DNA from: a virus
DNA length: 31,418 nt
Virus record (IMG/VR): IMGVR_UViG_3300012209_000017
Location: 1-31,418 of that record
Direction: 5' to 3' (one strand)
Shown here: in pieces, positions 6,747-15,315 of the stretch
How positions within the stretch are numbered: the first letter of the stretch is position 1
How the letters are laid out: each line of letters begins with the position of its first letter
Made by a program: the position numbers and the translations under genes
The notes under the pieces: generated by a model
The model's database searches: none
What the model was told of the DNA's origin: nothing
What the model saw: only the letters and a program-made list of their open reading frames with translations

Positions 6747-8657
6747 ATGGCTAACTTCCTGGACAAGGTGTTCGGGCGGTTTGGACTAGAGCAACGTGGA
6801 GGGTCGGTGGGCGCCGAACGGCGCAACTCGCTCGAGAATCCACAGACACCTCTTTCCTTCCCCGCCGAATGGATGCTAGACGCTTGGAACGGTTCTCGAA
6901 CCGATTCTGGAATTCGCGTCAGCGAAATGACAGCGTTGCAGGTCTCGACGCTGTTCCAGTGCGTCACCATCATTGCTAACGGCATCACATGCCCGCTGAA
7001 CGTGTATGAGCGTTTGATAGAAGACGGTCAAGTTGGCAAACGCATTGCTTACAAGCATCCTCTGTTCCAATTCCTCAACATACGTCCTAATCCTGAGATG
7101 ACGTCCGCCACTTGGCGGCGAACAATGCAATGTCATAAGCTGCTTTGGGGCAATGCCTATTCCGAGGTTGAATACGATGGCGCGAATCGCGTCAAGGCTA
7201 TCTGGCCGCGCAATCCAGCGCGAACGCGTCCCGTTCGTCTCACTGAGGGCATCACGTTCCAAGGAACCTTCTACAAAGCCGGTACGATGGTTTATGAGAC
7301 TTTCGACCCGATGGGCGAGTCTCAAATCATCTACGAAGATAATAACAATCAGCAGTATGGGTTTCGGCGCATCGTTCTTCCTGAGGACATGATTCATCTT
7401 GTCGGCTTGTCACTCGATGGCCGCATAGGTGCTGATGTGATTTCGCTTGGTCGACAGGCTATCGGCTTGGCGCTCGCAACAGAGAAGTACGGTGCAAAGT
7501 TCTTCGGCAACGGTGCCGTTCCAAATGGACTCCTGAGCGTTCCTGGTGATATGACTGACGTCCAGTGGGAGACTCTCAAGCGTTCATGGTCTGAGGCACA
7601 CGGTGGCGAGAACGCGCACAAGACTGGTGTCCTGCCTCCAGGCGTGACGTACACCAAGACTGGTGCCTCACCATCAGAAGGCCAGATGCTCGAAACGCGG
7701 CAGCATCAACGGCTTGAGGTTGCTGGCATCTTTAATGTGCCTGGCCACATGGTTGGTGTCGTCTCGAATGATGCCGGCAAGTCCACTGTGGAACAAAGCG
7801 CCATTGAGTTCAAGCTCTTCTGCCTTGACCCACATATCAATGATTGGGAACAGGAAATGGCGTGGAAGTTGTTCCCGCAGGTTGGCCAGTCCGCAAACAA
7901 ATATTATGCTGGCTTTGACACGCGCAAGCTCATGTATCCTGATGCCGCCAGCAGAGCAACCCTTTACGGGTCTGGTAAGCAATGGGGCTATTTGAACACA
8001 GACGAGATTCACGAGCTCGAAGGCATGAATCCTGCGATGGACGGAAGTGGGAAGAAATATTGGATGCCGCAAAACATGATAGATGCTGCCGCTGCAAATG
8101 CCCACAGTGACGCAGTAACTGAAGGCCTCAAGAACGGTACGCTGGCTGCTACGCCGGAGAATGTCACGCCAGTTGGAAATCATCAAATTAAGAAGGACGA
8201 GAAGTCTGCCGTAAAGGCGGAGCAAAGCCTCGACCTCCAGAAACATGAATTGACGACAAAGGCCTCAGTTGCCATTGCTAAGCATAACGCGAGCAAACCG
8301 CAGGATGGAGGAGATGGCCAACAGCCGGTAAAGGGTCAAAAGACTGCGCAAGCGAAAAAGAAAGCCGCAAAACGTGATAAGTCGCAGTCCGTCTTCGCCG
8401 GGATGTATCGTGACGCATGTGGCCGTGCATCACATCGAAACAAGGCCACAAAGAACGACTACCTAACCATCTTCGCGCCGGTCCTGTCGGCCATGATTGA
8501 GATGATTCACGATGAAGAGCGTGTAAATGCCGGCCCGTTCATTGACGCGTATTTGTCGGACCTTTTTGAACGTCGAAATGGTAATTGGGAGAGTGGCGCG
8601 CTGGACGCTATTGCGACTGTTGAATTTGATGAGCTACTTGAGGCGATGCTCCAATGA
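6747..8657 (+). CDS. Portal protein, HK97 family, with long C-terminal extension
   Basis: The portal forms the dodecameric ring at one capsid vertex through which DNA passes and to which the neck attaches. Residues about 1-445 match the HK97 portal family: VSTLFQCVTIIANGI near residue 70, HPLFQFLNIRPNPEMTS near 104-120, LLWGNAYSEVEYD near 132-144, QRLEVAGIFNVPGHMVG near 321-337 and LNTDEIHELEGMNP near 416-429. HK97 portals are usually about 400-450 aa, so the last ~190 residues are extra. They comprise a Lys/Ala/Gln-rich linker (about 480-548) and a helical domain (about 548-636). A GGAG site sits at 6732-6735. The stop overlaps the next start as ATGA. The extension could act in assembly or internal scaffolding; its role is unknown. 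Confidence 0.95.
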   Translation: MANFLDKVFGRFGLEQRGGSVGAERRNSLENPQTPLSFPAEWMLDAWNGSRTDSGIRVSEMTALQVSTLFQCVTIIANGITCPLNVYERLIEDGQVGKRIAYKHPLFQFLNIRPNPEMTSATWRRTMQCHKLLWGNAYSEVEYDGANRVKAIWPRNPARTRPVRLTEGITFQGTFYKAGTMVYETFDPMGESQIIYEDNNNQQYGFRRIVLPEDMIHLVGLSLDGRIGADVISLGRQAIGLALATEKYGAKFFGNGAVPNGLLSVPGDMTDVQWETLKRSWSEAHGGENAHKTGVLPPGVTYTKTGASPSEGQMLETRQHQRLEVAGIFNVPGHMVGVVSNDAGKSTVEQSAIEFKLFCLDPHINDWEQEMAWKLFPQVGQSANKYYAGFDTRKLMYPDAASRATLYGSGKQWGYLNTDEIHELEGMNPAMDGSGKKYWMPQNMIDAAAANAHSDAVTEGLKNGTLAATPENVTPVGNHQIKKDEKSAVKAEQSLDLQKHELTTKASVAIAKHNASKPQDGGDGQQPVKGQKTAQAKKKAAKRDKSQSVFAGMYRDACGRASHRNKATKNDYLTIFAPVLSAMIEMIHDEERVNAGPFIDAYLSDLFERRNGNWESGALDAIATVEFDELLEAMLQ

Positions 8658-9649
8658 TACGCACACTAGAATTCAGAAAGCGCGTCCGCGCTGAGCAACC
8701 AACTATCACGATGAATCCCGATGAGCTCTTGCTCATTTTTATCAGGCATGGAATCACTTCTGAGGACCTGGAGAATAGGTACTGTGGCTGGCGAGATTCC
8801 GATATGGTTGAAGAAGGACGTGCGGAGATGCGTGCTGCCAGAACCGTCATCTCCTCAGTTCCTTGCGGCCCATTCTATACCGATGACCTCTCAAGAACTA
8901 GTGAGGCTGCCGGTATTCTTGCGGAAGATGCGGCCAAGCCTGAAGTTGTCGTTTTACGAGGACTTCGGCCTTGGGGAGTTGGAACTAAACTTTCAGGCCA
9001 GATTAAGACCAAAAGTCTCGAACGCCTGGTCGAATGGTATGTTGCCAATCCCAATGTGGTTCCTGAGGGAGACGAAGCTGAATCAATTAACGAGAGCATT
9101 GTTCGTTGGAACTCCGCGTTCAGTTATGTTCTATCCCAGACAAAGCCCGGAATCGCAAGCGTGATTTCATGCCATTCAAATGCACACAAGATTCTTCGTC
9201 AACAATTCCTTGGCCAAAAATATAAAGGCAACGGGAAAGCGCAGAAGTTCAAGCTAGGCCACGGCGGCGTGATGACGTTCAGATTGCGAAAAGATGGTAA
9301 CGCTAACATCGGTATCATTGCGCAGGGCCGACTTGAGGACAGCGAGCGCGCGACTATTAGGATTGCTGAACTTAGGTCTGTGTTCAAGCGCCAAGTGGAA
9401 ATAAGTCCTGATTTTATAAAGCTATGCAATCAAATTGTTGTTCTCAAATATGACGACCCAAAACGGCGCGAAATCCTTTTGGCAATGGGTCAACTTCTTG
9501 GAATTCCAAATCTGCCAGAAGCTGACGTGATGTCAGTCATTGGAACGATGGGAATCACCCATGTTGATGGTCAGATATACATGGGCGAAATAGAGGACCT
9601 GCTGACTGACCTCAAGCTCAATCCGTCAGAGAAATCTCCACTGAAATAA
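8654..9649 (+). CDS. Histidine phosphatase superfamily (phosphoglycerate mutase-like) protein with C-terminal extension
   Basis: Members of this fold form a phosphohistidine and hydrolyse or transfer phosphate. The catalytic elements are visible: IFIRHG with R31 and H32, SRTSEAAG with R81, an acidic segment PEGDEAES at 137-144, and the second histidine H174 in ISCHSNAHKIL. LRPWGVGTKLSGQ at 104-116 fits a branch of the fold I associate with phages. Residues about 230-331 are an extra helical C-terminal part I do not recognise. ATG 8654 overlaps the portal stop. It lies between portal and prohead protease, so it is co-expressed with the head genes. The substrate is unknown; removal of phosphate from a nucleotide, sugar or protein is possible. 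Misassignment of the fold is unlikely. Confidence 0.88.
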   Translation: MIRTLEFRKRVRAEQPTITMNPDELLLIFIRHGITSEDLENRYCGWRDSDMVEEGRAEMRAARTVISSVPCGPFYTDDLSRTSEAAGILAEDAAKPEVVVLRGLRPWGVGTKLSGQIKTKSLERLVEWYVANPNVVPEGDEAESINESIVRWNSAFSYVLSQTKPGIASVISCHSNAHKILRQQFLGQKYKGNGKAQKFKLGHGGVMTFRLRKDGNANIGIIAQGRLEDSERATIRIAELRSVFKRQVEISPDFIKLCNQIVVLKYDDPKRREILLAMGQLLGIPNLPEADVMSVIGTMGITHVDGQIYMGEIEDLLTDLKLNPSEKSPLK

Positions 9650-9729
9650 AAGGTTAAGAAGAGACTCTTTCTCAGAATGACCTGCATACAACGAAAAGCC
9701 GTCACATCTAATGAAAGGAATGTCTAGTC

Positions 9730-11796
9730 ATGTCTCTCTCACCACGAGAAATTCGTTACGTTGCTGCTACGGACGTCCGCGCTATGGGCGGAACTGGCGA
9801 TAGTGACCCTCTTCGACTCGAGGGGTACGCATCGGTATTCAATTCTCTTGCCAAACTTCCTGGATTCCGTGAGCAGATTAAGCCAGGAGCCTTCAAGCGT
9901 GCGATTGAACAGCGCATGGACGTTGTAGCTCTCTGGAATCATAATGATGATATCGTTCTTGGCCGGACAACTTCCGGCACCCTCCGCCTCAATCAGGACT
10001 CTCGTGGCCTGCACTATACCATCGACCTTCCCAACACGCAAACGGCCCGCGATATCCACGAATCAGTTCGGCGCGGCGACATCAATGGCAGTTCATTCGC
10101 CTTCAATGTTCCCGAAGGTGGGCAGGACTGGTCTGAGCAGCGTGATGCGGATGGGACATTCTATGTCCAGCGCGATATCAACGATGTAAACTTGCTTGAC
10201 GTCTCACCGGTAACGCATCCTGCCTATCAGGGTACCGAAGTTTATGCTCGCGACATGGAAGGGCTCGTTCCGACAGAGCTACGTTCTGCGGTTGACGCGA
10301 AGAACGCGGCCGCCCAAGTGCCTGTCATCGTTCCTCCGGCCATTGAGAAGAGACCGTACTCGAGCGTTGATGAAGTTCCGGACAGTGTTCCAGCGGCTCA
10401 CAAGGCCCAATGGATGGAAGTTTGGAACAATGTTTACAAGAAGGCACTGGCTAACGGTTCTTCGAAAGAAGATGCGGAGGCCGCGGCCTTCAAGCAAGCG
10501 AATGGCGTTGTGAAGAAAGCCAAAGCGCGGTCCGTGCGAGAGCAAATAGAAGTTCGAGGCGTGGAGAACAAGCGCGAGATGGATTCGCTTGAGGACACGA
10601 TAAAAGAAGTTTGTCTGGCGCTGGCAGCGGCTTTTCCACGCGCCGCGAATGGTGTTCAGACATCCGCGCCAGCTCCTATGATGGATGGCCGGTTCTACGA
10701 GATGGAGACCTTCCAAGATGAGGAAGGTGATGGCTACGTCATCGTCGGCGATTACACGACTGGTGAATACTTCTCAATCACGTTCAATCACGACGAAAGC
10801 AAAGACGAAGGGAACGAAATCACTTTTGGTGAACCTCAGTCGGTTGAAAAAGAATGGGTCCCAAGTGACCGCACGGCAAAGCGTCTTGCCGAACAACGTG
10901 ATATGGTTGAGCGCGATGATGAAGAGGATGAGGAAGACGACCTCGACGACGATTTTGACATGGCCTACAAAGGCCGCGCCTATCGTGATGGCGAAGAGCA
11001 TGAAGACCACGAAGACGGTGGAATGTGTGAAGAAGCAGGTTGCATCTGCCAAAATCGTTGGGCGCCTTCCGGCAGCGGTTATCGTAGCACCGACTACGTT
11101 GGCGAGCTTATGTTCGTCGGACTCTTCGATGAACAGCGCGGTGGTATGGCGCGAACAAAGCGGGTAGGTGGCAAAGATTTGACGGCCAAGTCGTTCGCTT
11201 TCGTGGGCGACCCAAATCGTACCGAGACTTGGAAATATCCGATTCACGATGCTGTCCACGCCCGATTGGCTCTGTCACGTTGGGGCCAGCATAAGGGTAT
11301 TCCTTCTGATAAGGAAGCTGGCGTGTACCGAAAGATTGTGGCTGCCGCCAAAAAGTTTGGTATCAAGGTTAGCGAGGAAAAGTCGTGGCCTATCATGGCC
11401 GAAGAGCGAAAGGCTTTTGCTGACCGGCTTGCGAAGGCAATGCGATATTCCGACGACCAACCGCGCGACGAGAAGGGTCGATTCGGGGAAGGTACGGGCG
11501 AGAAATCAAAATCAAGCGAAGAGCACCAAATCTCTTCTCGTGAACATGCCAGTGCGGCGGCCGGTCATCGTCTTGCGGCTCAAGACCATGCAAATCAAGC
11601 TCAAGAGGCTGCAAAAGCAGGAGATACCCAGAAGGAATCTGCTCACGACCACGCCGAGGCGGCGCATCTGGCGGCCGCTCAAGCTCATACGGCTGCGGCA
11701 AGCGCGCACATGACAGGCTCGAAAGCTGCAAACGCATCATCCCGAATTGCGAATCACGCATCGGCTGTAGCCAACAAGATGAGTGACCGAGCGTAA
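9730..11796 (+). CDS. HK97-family prohead protease fused to ChaB-like and other domains
   Basis: Residues about 8-180 are the S78 prohead protease that cleaves scaffold and capsid delta domains during maturation: LEGYASVFN (30-38), catalytic His in ALWNHN (H71), catalytic Ser in INGSSFAF (S121 or S122) and DVSPVTHPAYQGT (157-169). The rest of the 688 aa is fused. About 208-268 is a ChaB-like domain (PYSSVDEVPDSVP...). About 320-378 is a beta-rich domain ending VTFGxP-like (EITFGEPQSV). About 395-410 is very acidic (ERDDEEDEEDDLDDDFD). C433, C438 and C440 form a small cluster. About 480-548 contains KYPIHDAVHARLALSRWGQ, a DUF6582-like domain. PRDEKGRFGEG sits at 579-589, followed by an Ala/His-rich coiled coil. 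The extensions are probably scaffold-like. AAAGGA at 9714-9719 precedes the start. Confidence 0.9.
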   Translation: MSLSPREIRYVAATDVRAMGGTGDSDPLRLEGYASVFNSLAKLPGFREQIKPGAFKRAIEQRMDVVALWNHNDDIVLGRTTSGTLRLNQDSRGLHYTIDLPNTQTARDIHESVRRGDINGSSFAFNVPEGGQDWSEQRDADGTFYVQRDINDVNLLDVSPVTHPAYQGTEVYARDMEGLVPTELRSAVDAKNAAAQVPVIVPPAIEKRPYSSVDEVPDSVPAAHKAQWMEVWNNVYKKALANGSSKEDAEAAAFKQANGVVKKAKARSVREQIEVRGVENKREMDSLEDTIKEVCLALAAAFPRAANGVQTSAPAPMMDGRFYEMETFQDEEGDGYVIVGDYTTGEYFSITFNHDESKDEGNEITFGEPQSVEKEWVPSDRTAKRLAEQRDMVERDDEEDEEDDLDDDFDMAYKGRAYRDGEEHEDHEDGGMCEEAGCICQNRWAPSGSGYRSTDYVGELMFVGLFDEQRGGMARTKRVGGKDLTAKSFAFVGDPNRTETWKYPIHDAVHARLALSRWGQHKGIPSDKEAGVYRKIVAAAKKFGIKVSEEKSWPIMAEERKAFADRLAKAMRYSDDQPRDEKGRFGEGTGEKSKSSEEHQISSREHASAAAGHRLAAQDHANQAQEAAKAGDTQKESAHDHAEAAHLAAAQAHTAAASAHMTGSKAANASSRIANHASAVANKMSDRA

Positions 11797-11906
11797 CACG
11801 GTTCAAAAAGATTTCGGACTATACAAGGCGTGTGGCCCGATACGCAGTAATCTCACAGTTGAGTAGCACGAACCAAACTCATCGTGAGCTTGAAAAGGAC
11901 AATACC

Positions 11907-13256
11907 ATGTCTCGTCTCAAAGAGCTGAGGGAGCAACGGGCTAAGGCACACGCCGCGGCCGTCGAGTTCCTGAAAGCGGAAACACAAACCGCGGAAACGC
12001 GTGCGTCAGCCGACAAGGCTCTCGCGGAAGTTGATTCACTCGCTGCGGACATTGTTCGCATTGAGAAAGCCGATGCGATTGCGGCTGAGCTTCGCGCTCA
12101 GGGTGTCAATCCCGGCACACAGCCCATCAACGGCGCTCCCGTCAACCCGGAAACACTGGCGAAGGAATATCGCCAGGCTTTTATGGTGGCGTTGCGCAAG
12201 ATGCCTGCCGGCTACGGATTCGGTCCGGATGCCACGCAGCGTGTCGCTTCCGAACAGTTGCCCGAGAAAATCAGCCAAGTGCTGTCTCGCGGCGTTCAGT
12301 TCGAAAAAGAACAGCGCGATGGCCAGGTTGAAGGCAACCTGTTGGCACACATCGGCACGTACACTGGCCTTGGGTTTTTCGTTCCCACGGGCTTTGTGAA
12401 CGCAATCGAACAGGCAACCAAGTATTTCGCTCCTCTTCTGGATGGCTCCGTCATCACCGTGATGGACACTGCAACGGGTCAACCGCTGCCCTTTCCGACG
12501 AGCAATGACACGACTCAGGCTGCGACCATCGTTGGCGAAGCAAACACTGTCAACGAGCAGGACGTGACCGCGAGCCAAATCAACTTCGGCGCATACAAGT
12601 TCACTTCTGGGCTTGTGAAGTGCTCCTTGGAATTGCTCCAAGACAGCGCGTTTGACCTCGAAGCATGGCTCATTCAACGATTTGCAGAGCGTTGGGGCCG
12701 TGGATTGGAAGCCTTCCTGACGACCGGAACCGGTTCTAGCCAGCCAACAGGCTTGCTGACCGCCATCGCGTCTTCGGGTATCTCACCTGTTGTCGCCGCG
12801 GGTTCTTCGGAATCCACCGGTGGCAGCCAGACCGGTGTGAACAGCATCGGCTACTCCGACCTCGTCAACCTGGAGCACAGCGTCGACCCAAGCTACCGTC
12901 GTGGCGCAAAGTATATGTTCCATGACCAGACGTTGAGCGCCATCAAGCGCATCATCGACAAATTTGGCCGTCCGTTGTGGGCTCCCGGAATCACCGCTGG
13001 CGACCCGGACCGCATCAACGGCTACGAGTATGTCATCAACCAGTCCATGCCACAGATTGCCTCCTCGGCGACGACTGTGGTCTTCGGCAGCCTCAAGAAG
13101 TACATTGCGCGACGCGTCAAGGATCTGTCCGTGATGAAGCTCGTTGAGCGGTATGCTGAACTCGGTCAGGTTGCATTCGTGAGCTTTGCTCGCTTGGATG
13201 CCAACCTGATTGATGCCGGAACCCATCCGTGCAACGTTCTTCAGCAACACTCGTAA
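11907..13256 (+). CDS. Major capsid protein, HK97 fold
   Basis: This is the shell subunit. Residues about 1-64 are a charged helical delta domain (MSRLKELREQRAKAHAAAVE...) that acts as internal scaffold and is normally removed by the prohead protease encoded just upstream. Conserved family features follow: TGLGFFVPTGFVNAI near 153-167, TGQPLPFPTSNDTTQA, and KFTSGLVKCSLELLQDS. ATG 11907 has AAAAGGA (11893-11899) seven bases upstream. A longer form from GTG 11832 would add 25 residues that do not fit the delta domain and lacks a good site. The protein is 449 aa. A hairpin follows the stop. The family assignment is secure; I did not fix the delta-domain cleavage site. Confidence 0.95.
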   Translation: MSRLKELREQRAKAHAAAVEFLKAETQTAETRASADKALAEVDSLAADIVRIEKADAIAAELRAQGVNPGTQPINGAPVNPETLAKEYRQAFMVALRKMPAGYGFGPDATQRVASEQLPEKISQVLSRGVQFEKEQRDGQVEGNLLAHIGTYTGLGFFVPTGFVNAIEQATKYFAPLLDGSVITVMDTATGQPLPFPTSNDTTQAATIVGEANTVNEQDVTASQINFGAYKFTSGLVKCSLELLQDSAFDLEAWLIQRFAERWGRGLEAFLTTGTGSSQPTGLLTAIASSGISPVVAAGSSESTGGSQTGVNSIGYSDLVNLEHSVDPSYRRGAKYMFHDQTLSAIKRIIDKFGRPLWAPGITAGDPDRINGYEYVINQSMPQIASSATTVVFGSLKKYIARRVKDLSVMKLVERYAELGQVAFVSFARLDANLIDAGTHPCNVLQQHS

Positions 13257-13277
13257 AGAGTGATGCTGGACTGAAGA

Positions 13278-13312
13278 GGGGCGGCGCACAGCGTCGCCCC
13301 ACTTCCCGTTTT
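13278..13312 (+). terminator. Intrinsic terminator candidate after the major capsid gene
   Basis: The arms GGGGCGGCG (13278-13286) and CGTCGCCCC (13292-13300) pair over 9 bp with one G-U pair and a 5-base loop, 22 bases after the capsid stop. A TTTT run follows at 13309-13312, about 8 bases off the stem, so termination is probably partial. That would lower expression of downstream joining genes relative to capsid. Confidence 0.55.
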
Positions 13313-13325
13313 GCTAGGGTGGTCT

Positions 13326-13505
13326 ATGCTTATTCAAATGGCAACTCGGTTTGGTTGGTCAGCACCTCAAGAAGTGCTTGATAGTTGTGCGGTTCAGCTC
13401 CTCCAATCTGGAGCAGCTCGAGCAGTGGTTGTCCAGAAGATTGAGACCACTGCCCTTTCGTTCGTGAAAGAGACAGCGGCAAAGCTCTTTGGCCGCAAAG
13501 GATAA
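13326..13505 (+). CDS. Small protein between capsid and connector genes, unknown function
   Basis: ATG 13326 has AGGG at 13316-13319 six bases upstream, giving 59 aa beginning MLIQMATRFG; an in-frame TTG at 13311 would overlap the terminator candidate. The sequence is mostly amphipathic helix (SAPQEVLDSCAVQLLQSGAARAVVVQKIE) with a basic end (FGRKG). Its 3' end carries AAAGGA (13497-13502), the likely ribosome site of the connector gene, so the two are coupled. Small proteins in this position are common in siphophage head modules, but I recognise no family. Confidence 0.6.
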   Translation: MLIQMATRFGWSAPQEVLDSCAVQLLQSGAARAVVVQKIETTALSFVKETAAKLFGRKG

Positions 13506-13508
13506 TTC

Positions 13509-14447
13509 ATGCCCGGTCTGTCAGTTGAGTTCCCGGCAGCGGTTGACCCAGTTAGTCTCGCAGAGGCTAAACTGTATCTTCGCGTTGATTCGTTTATGAC
13601 AGACGATGATGCGCTGATATCCTCATTGATTTCGGCTGCGACACATGCTTGCGAGGCATTTACTCGCCGCTCATTTATTACAAAAGGATTTTTGCAAACA
13701 CTGGACGCGTTCCCGTACTTCACCGACACAATCGTTAGCCAGTTGAGCTACCCTCCGGCGTACAGCGCCTATCCTCGATACAGTACGTCTCTGTGGAATT
13801 ATTCGCAGATGATTAAGCTCTTTCGGCCGCCGCTCGTGAGTGTTGACCGCGTCACGTACATGAACTCTCAGTTGCAGTCGTTCGTTGACCTAGTTGCAAA
13901 TCCATTGCCGTGGTATCCTCAGACCTTGTACGCGTTCAATGCCCAGGTTATGGACAATGGCGGCGCGAACGCGAACGTACAGACGTGCATTTCAAATAAC
14001 AATCCATCGATTCAGTTCAAGTCCGGCCAGACACCACCAACCTGGAATTCCGCTGTGGCAGGATTGACGGTTGAGTCAACTGGCCTAACATGGAGAAATG
14101 ATGGACCGCTACCGCGCGGAGAGTTTGGTGCCTACATCGCTGACACAGTCAATGAGCCTGCTCGTTTGTTCCCTGGTCTAACAACTGGTGGACAAGGAAA
14201 TCCTGGAACAGGATTCTGGCCTTCGGCCATGTATATCCCGAATGCTGTTCAAATCCATTTCAAAGCAGGATATGGCCCTACAGCGGCGACTGTTCCGGAA
14301 CTCGTCAAGACAGCTATCAAGCTGGCAATCGGCAACTGGTACGAGAACCGCGAACCTGTAAAAGGCGATGAGGAGCAGTTGCCTCGCGCCGTTCGCGCGC
14401 TGCTGTGGCCATTGCGAGTTATTGATTTTGGTCCAACGAGGGGCTGA
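13509..14447 (+). CDS. Head-tail connector (gp6 / phiE125 gp8-like) with inserted W-rich module
   Basis: The protein forms the ring under the portal. The N-terminal part has the family pattern PVSLAEAKLYLRVD, DDDALISSLISAAT and the CEAFTRRSF helix (residues about 13-56). The C-terminal KTAIKLAIGNWYENRE is typical of the last helix. Usual family length is about 180-220 aa; this one is 312. Most of the extra length is in the middle: residues about 135-198 form a module W-x4-LY-x-FNAQVMD-N...NVQ...SGQTPPTW...LTWRNDG, which also occurs in the tail-tip protein. The module probably projects from the neck. It resembles the layout of some small carbohydrate-binding modules, by inference only. The stop overlaps the next ATG (TGATG). 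Confidence 0.85.
   Translation: MPGLSVEFPAAVDPVSLAEAKLYLRVDSFMTDDDALISSLISAATHACEAFTRRSFITKGFLQTLDAFPYFTDTIVSQLSYPPAYSAYPRYSTSLWNYSQMIKLFRPPLVSVDRVTYMNSQLQSFVDLVANPLPWYPQTLYAFNAQVMDNGGANANVQTCISNNNPSIQFKSGQTPPTWNSAVAGLTVESTGLTWRNDGPLPRGEFGAYIADTVNEPARLFPGLTTGGQGNPGTGFWPSAMYIPNAVQIHFKAGYGPTAATVPELVKTAIKLAIGNWYENREPVKGDEEQLPRAVRALLWPLRVIDFGPTRG
13911..14102 (+). repeat. Shared W/Y/PxW module, copy 1 (in connector)
   Basis: This encodes residues 135-198 of the connector. It aligns with residues about 282-339 of the 1559-aa tip protein over W...Y...Q[VI][LM]D, NG..NVQ, SG.T.P.W and TW. It looks like a self-contained domain inserted into the connector fold. Confidence 0.6.
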
Positions 14448-14836
14448 TGGCGCGTAAGCTACCCACAGATATTGAGGCTGGCGAGCTCAGGCATCGCGTC
14501 TCAATTGTTCAGCCATCAGGCGGTCAGGATTCAATGGGAGGCATTACTCAAGACCCATCTCAGTGGACGATTGTCGTTTCGTGTTGGGCAGAAATTCAGA
14601 CGTGGACTGGCGAGATGTCTCTTGCGGCGCAAGAGTTCATGTCGGTTGCATCACACTGGATAACGATTCGTCACCCGCATCTAACGATAACGGCGCAGAT
14701 GAAGGTTTGGTTCAATCGACGGACGTTTCAGATTTTGGCTGTGCTGAATCCTACGGAGCAGAATAAGCTCTTGGTTTTGGTCTGCACAGAAGTGAACGAC
14801 AGCGCACAGAATACGCCGACGCCACTAGCGCCATGA
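14447..14836 (+). CDS. Head closure / head-tail joining protein (Phage_H_T_join-like)
   Basis: This 129-aa protein fits the head closure (SPP1 gp16-like) family, which seals the connector and binds the tail. GELRHRVSIVQPSGGQDSMGG (residues 12-32) is the characteristic opening, followed by W...CWAEIQTWTG and FNRRTFQILAVLNP, which form the family beta barrel. Start and stop overlap both neighbours (TGATG upstream, ATGA downstream). Its place between connector and gp10-like genes is canonical for this family. Confidence 0.88.
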   Translation: MARKLPTDIEAGELRHRVSIVQPSGGQDSMGGITQDPSQWTIVVSCWAEIQTWTGEMSLAAQEFMSVASHWITIRHPHLTITAQMKVWFNRRTFQILAVLNPTEQNKLLVLVCTEVNDSAQNTPTPLAP

Positions 14837-15315
14837 GCGGGCGCAATGCAGTAACGGTCGAGATTAAGGGCCTGGATGCTCTCCAGAAGAAAATGGAGGA
14901 GCTTCCGCGTGACGTAGCAAAAAAGGGCATCAGGCAGTCACTCAGGGCAGGCGGCAAGATTATCAGCGCAGCAATGGCCGCAATGGCGCCAAGCGATACT
15001 GGGTTCCTTGCCAAGCACTTTGGCATTCGAACAAAGATGTACTCCGGAGAATTGGCAGGTAGCGTCTTTGTTGGGCCAGAAGGCCGCATTGATTATCCAG
15101 AGTCAAGTGGCTACAGAGAAAAGGTCACTTCCAGCGGCAAGAAATACAAGGTTGGACGCATCGGAGTGGCAGCGGTTGCGCGATATCTCGAGTTCGGCAC
15201 GTCAAAAATGGCCAAGCATCCTTTTATGACGCAAGCGTTCGAGGTACACAAGGAGAACGCGCTCAACGCCATTATCAAGAAACTGCGAGATTACTTGGAG
15301 AAAGCGGTGAAGTGA
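14833..15315 (+). CDS. HK97 gp10-like neck/tail component
   Basis: The 160-aa protein matches the HK97 gp10 family: an N-terminal VTVEIKGLDALQKKMEEL, a helix with KKGIRQSLRAGGKIISAAMAAMAPSDTGFLAK (residues about 36-66), and the conserved YLEFGTSKMAKHPFMTQAF (119-137). Such proteins act at the head-tail interface or in tail completion. ATG 14833 overlaps the head-closure stop, and TGA 15313-15315 overlaps the next start. Family assignment is confident; the exact structural role differs among phages. Confidence 0.9.
   Translation: MSGRNAVTVEIKGLDALQKKMEELPRDVAKKGIRQSLRAGGKIISAAMAAMAPSDTGFLAKHFGIRTKMYSGELAGSVFVGPEGRIDYPESSGYREKVTSSGKKYKVGRIGVAAVARYLEFGTSKMAKHPFMTQAFEVHKENALNAIIKKLRDYLEKAVK

Noticed and set aside
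11802-11825. Promoter-like TTCAAA ... TATACA upstream of the capsid gene
   Set aside because: The spacer is only 12 bases, too short for a sigma-70 promoter, and no other -35 fits.
11832-11906. Longer capsid start at GTG 11832
   Set aside because: It adds 25 residues unlike a delta domain; ATG 11907 has a good ribosome site and begins a typical helical delta domain.
12036-12677. 213-codon minus-strand ORF inside the capsid gene
   Set aside because: It lies fully antisense to a conserved major capsid gene; its length reflects codon bias of that gene.
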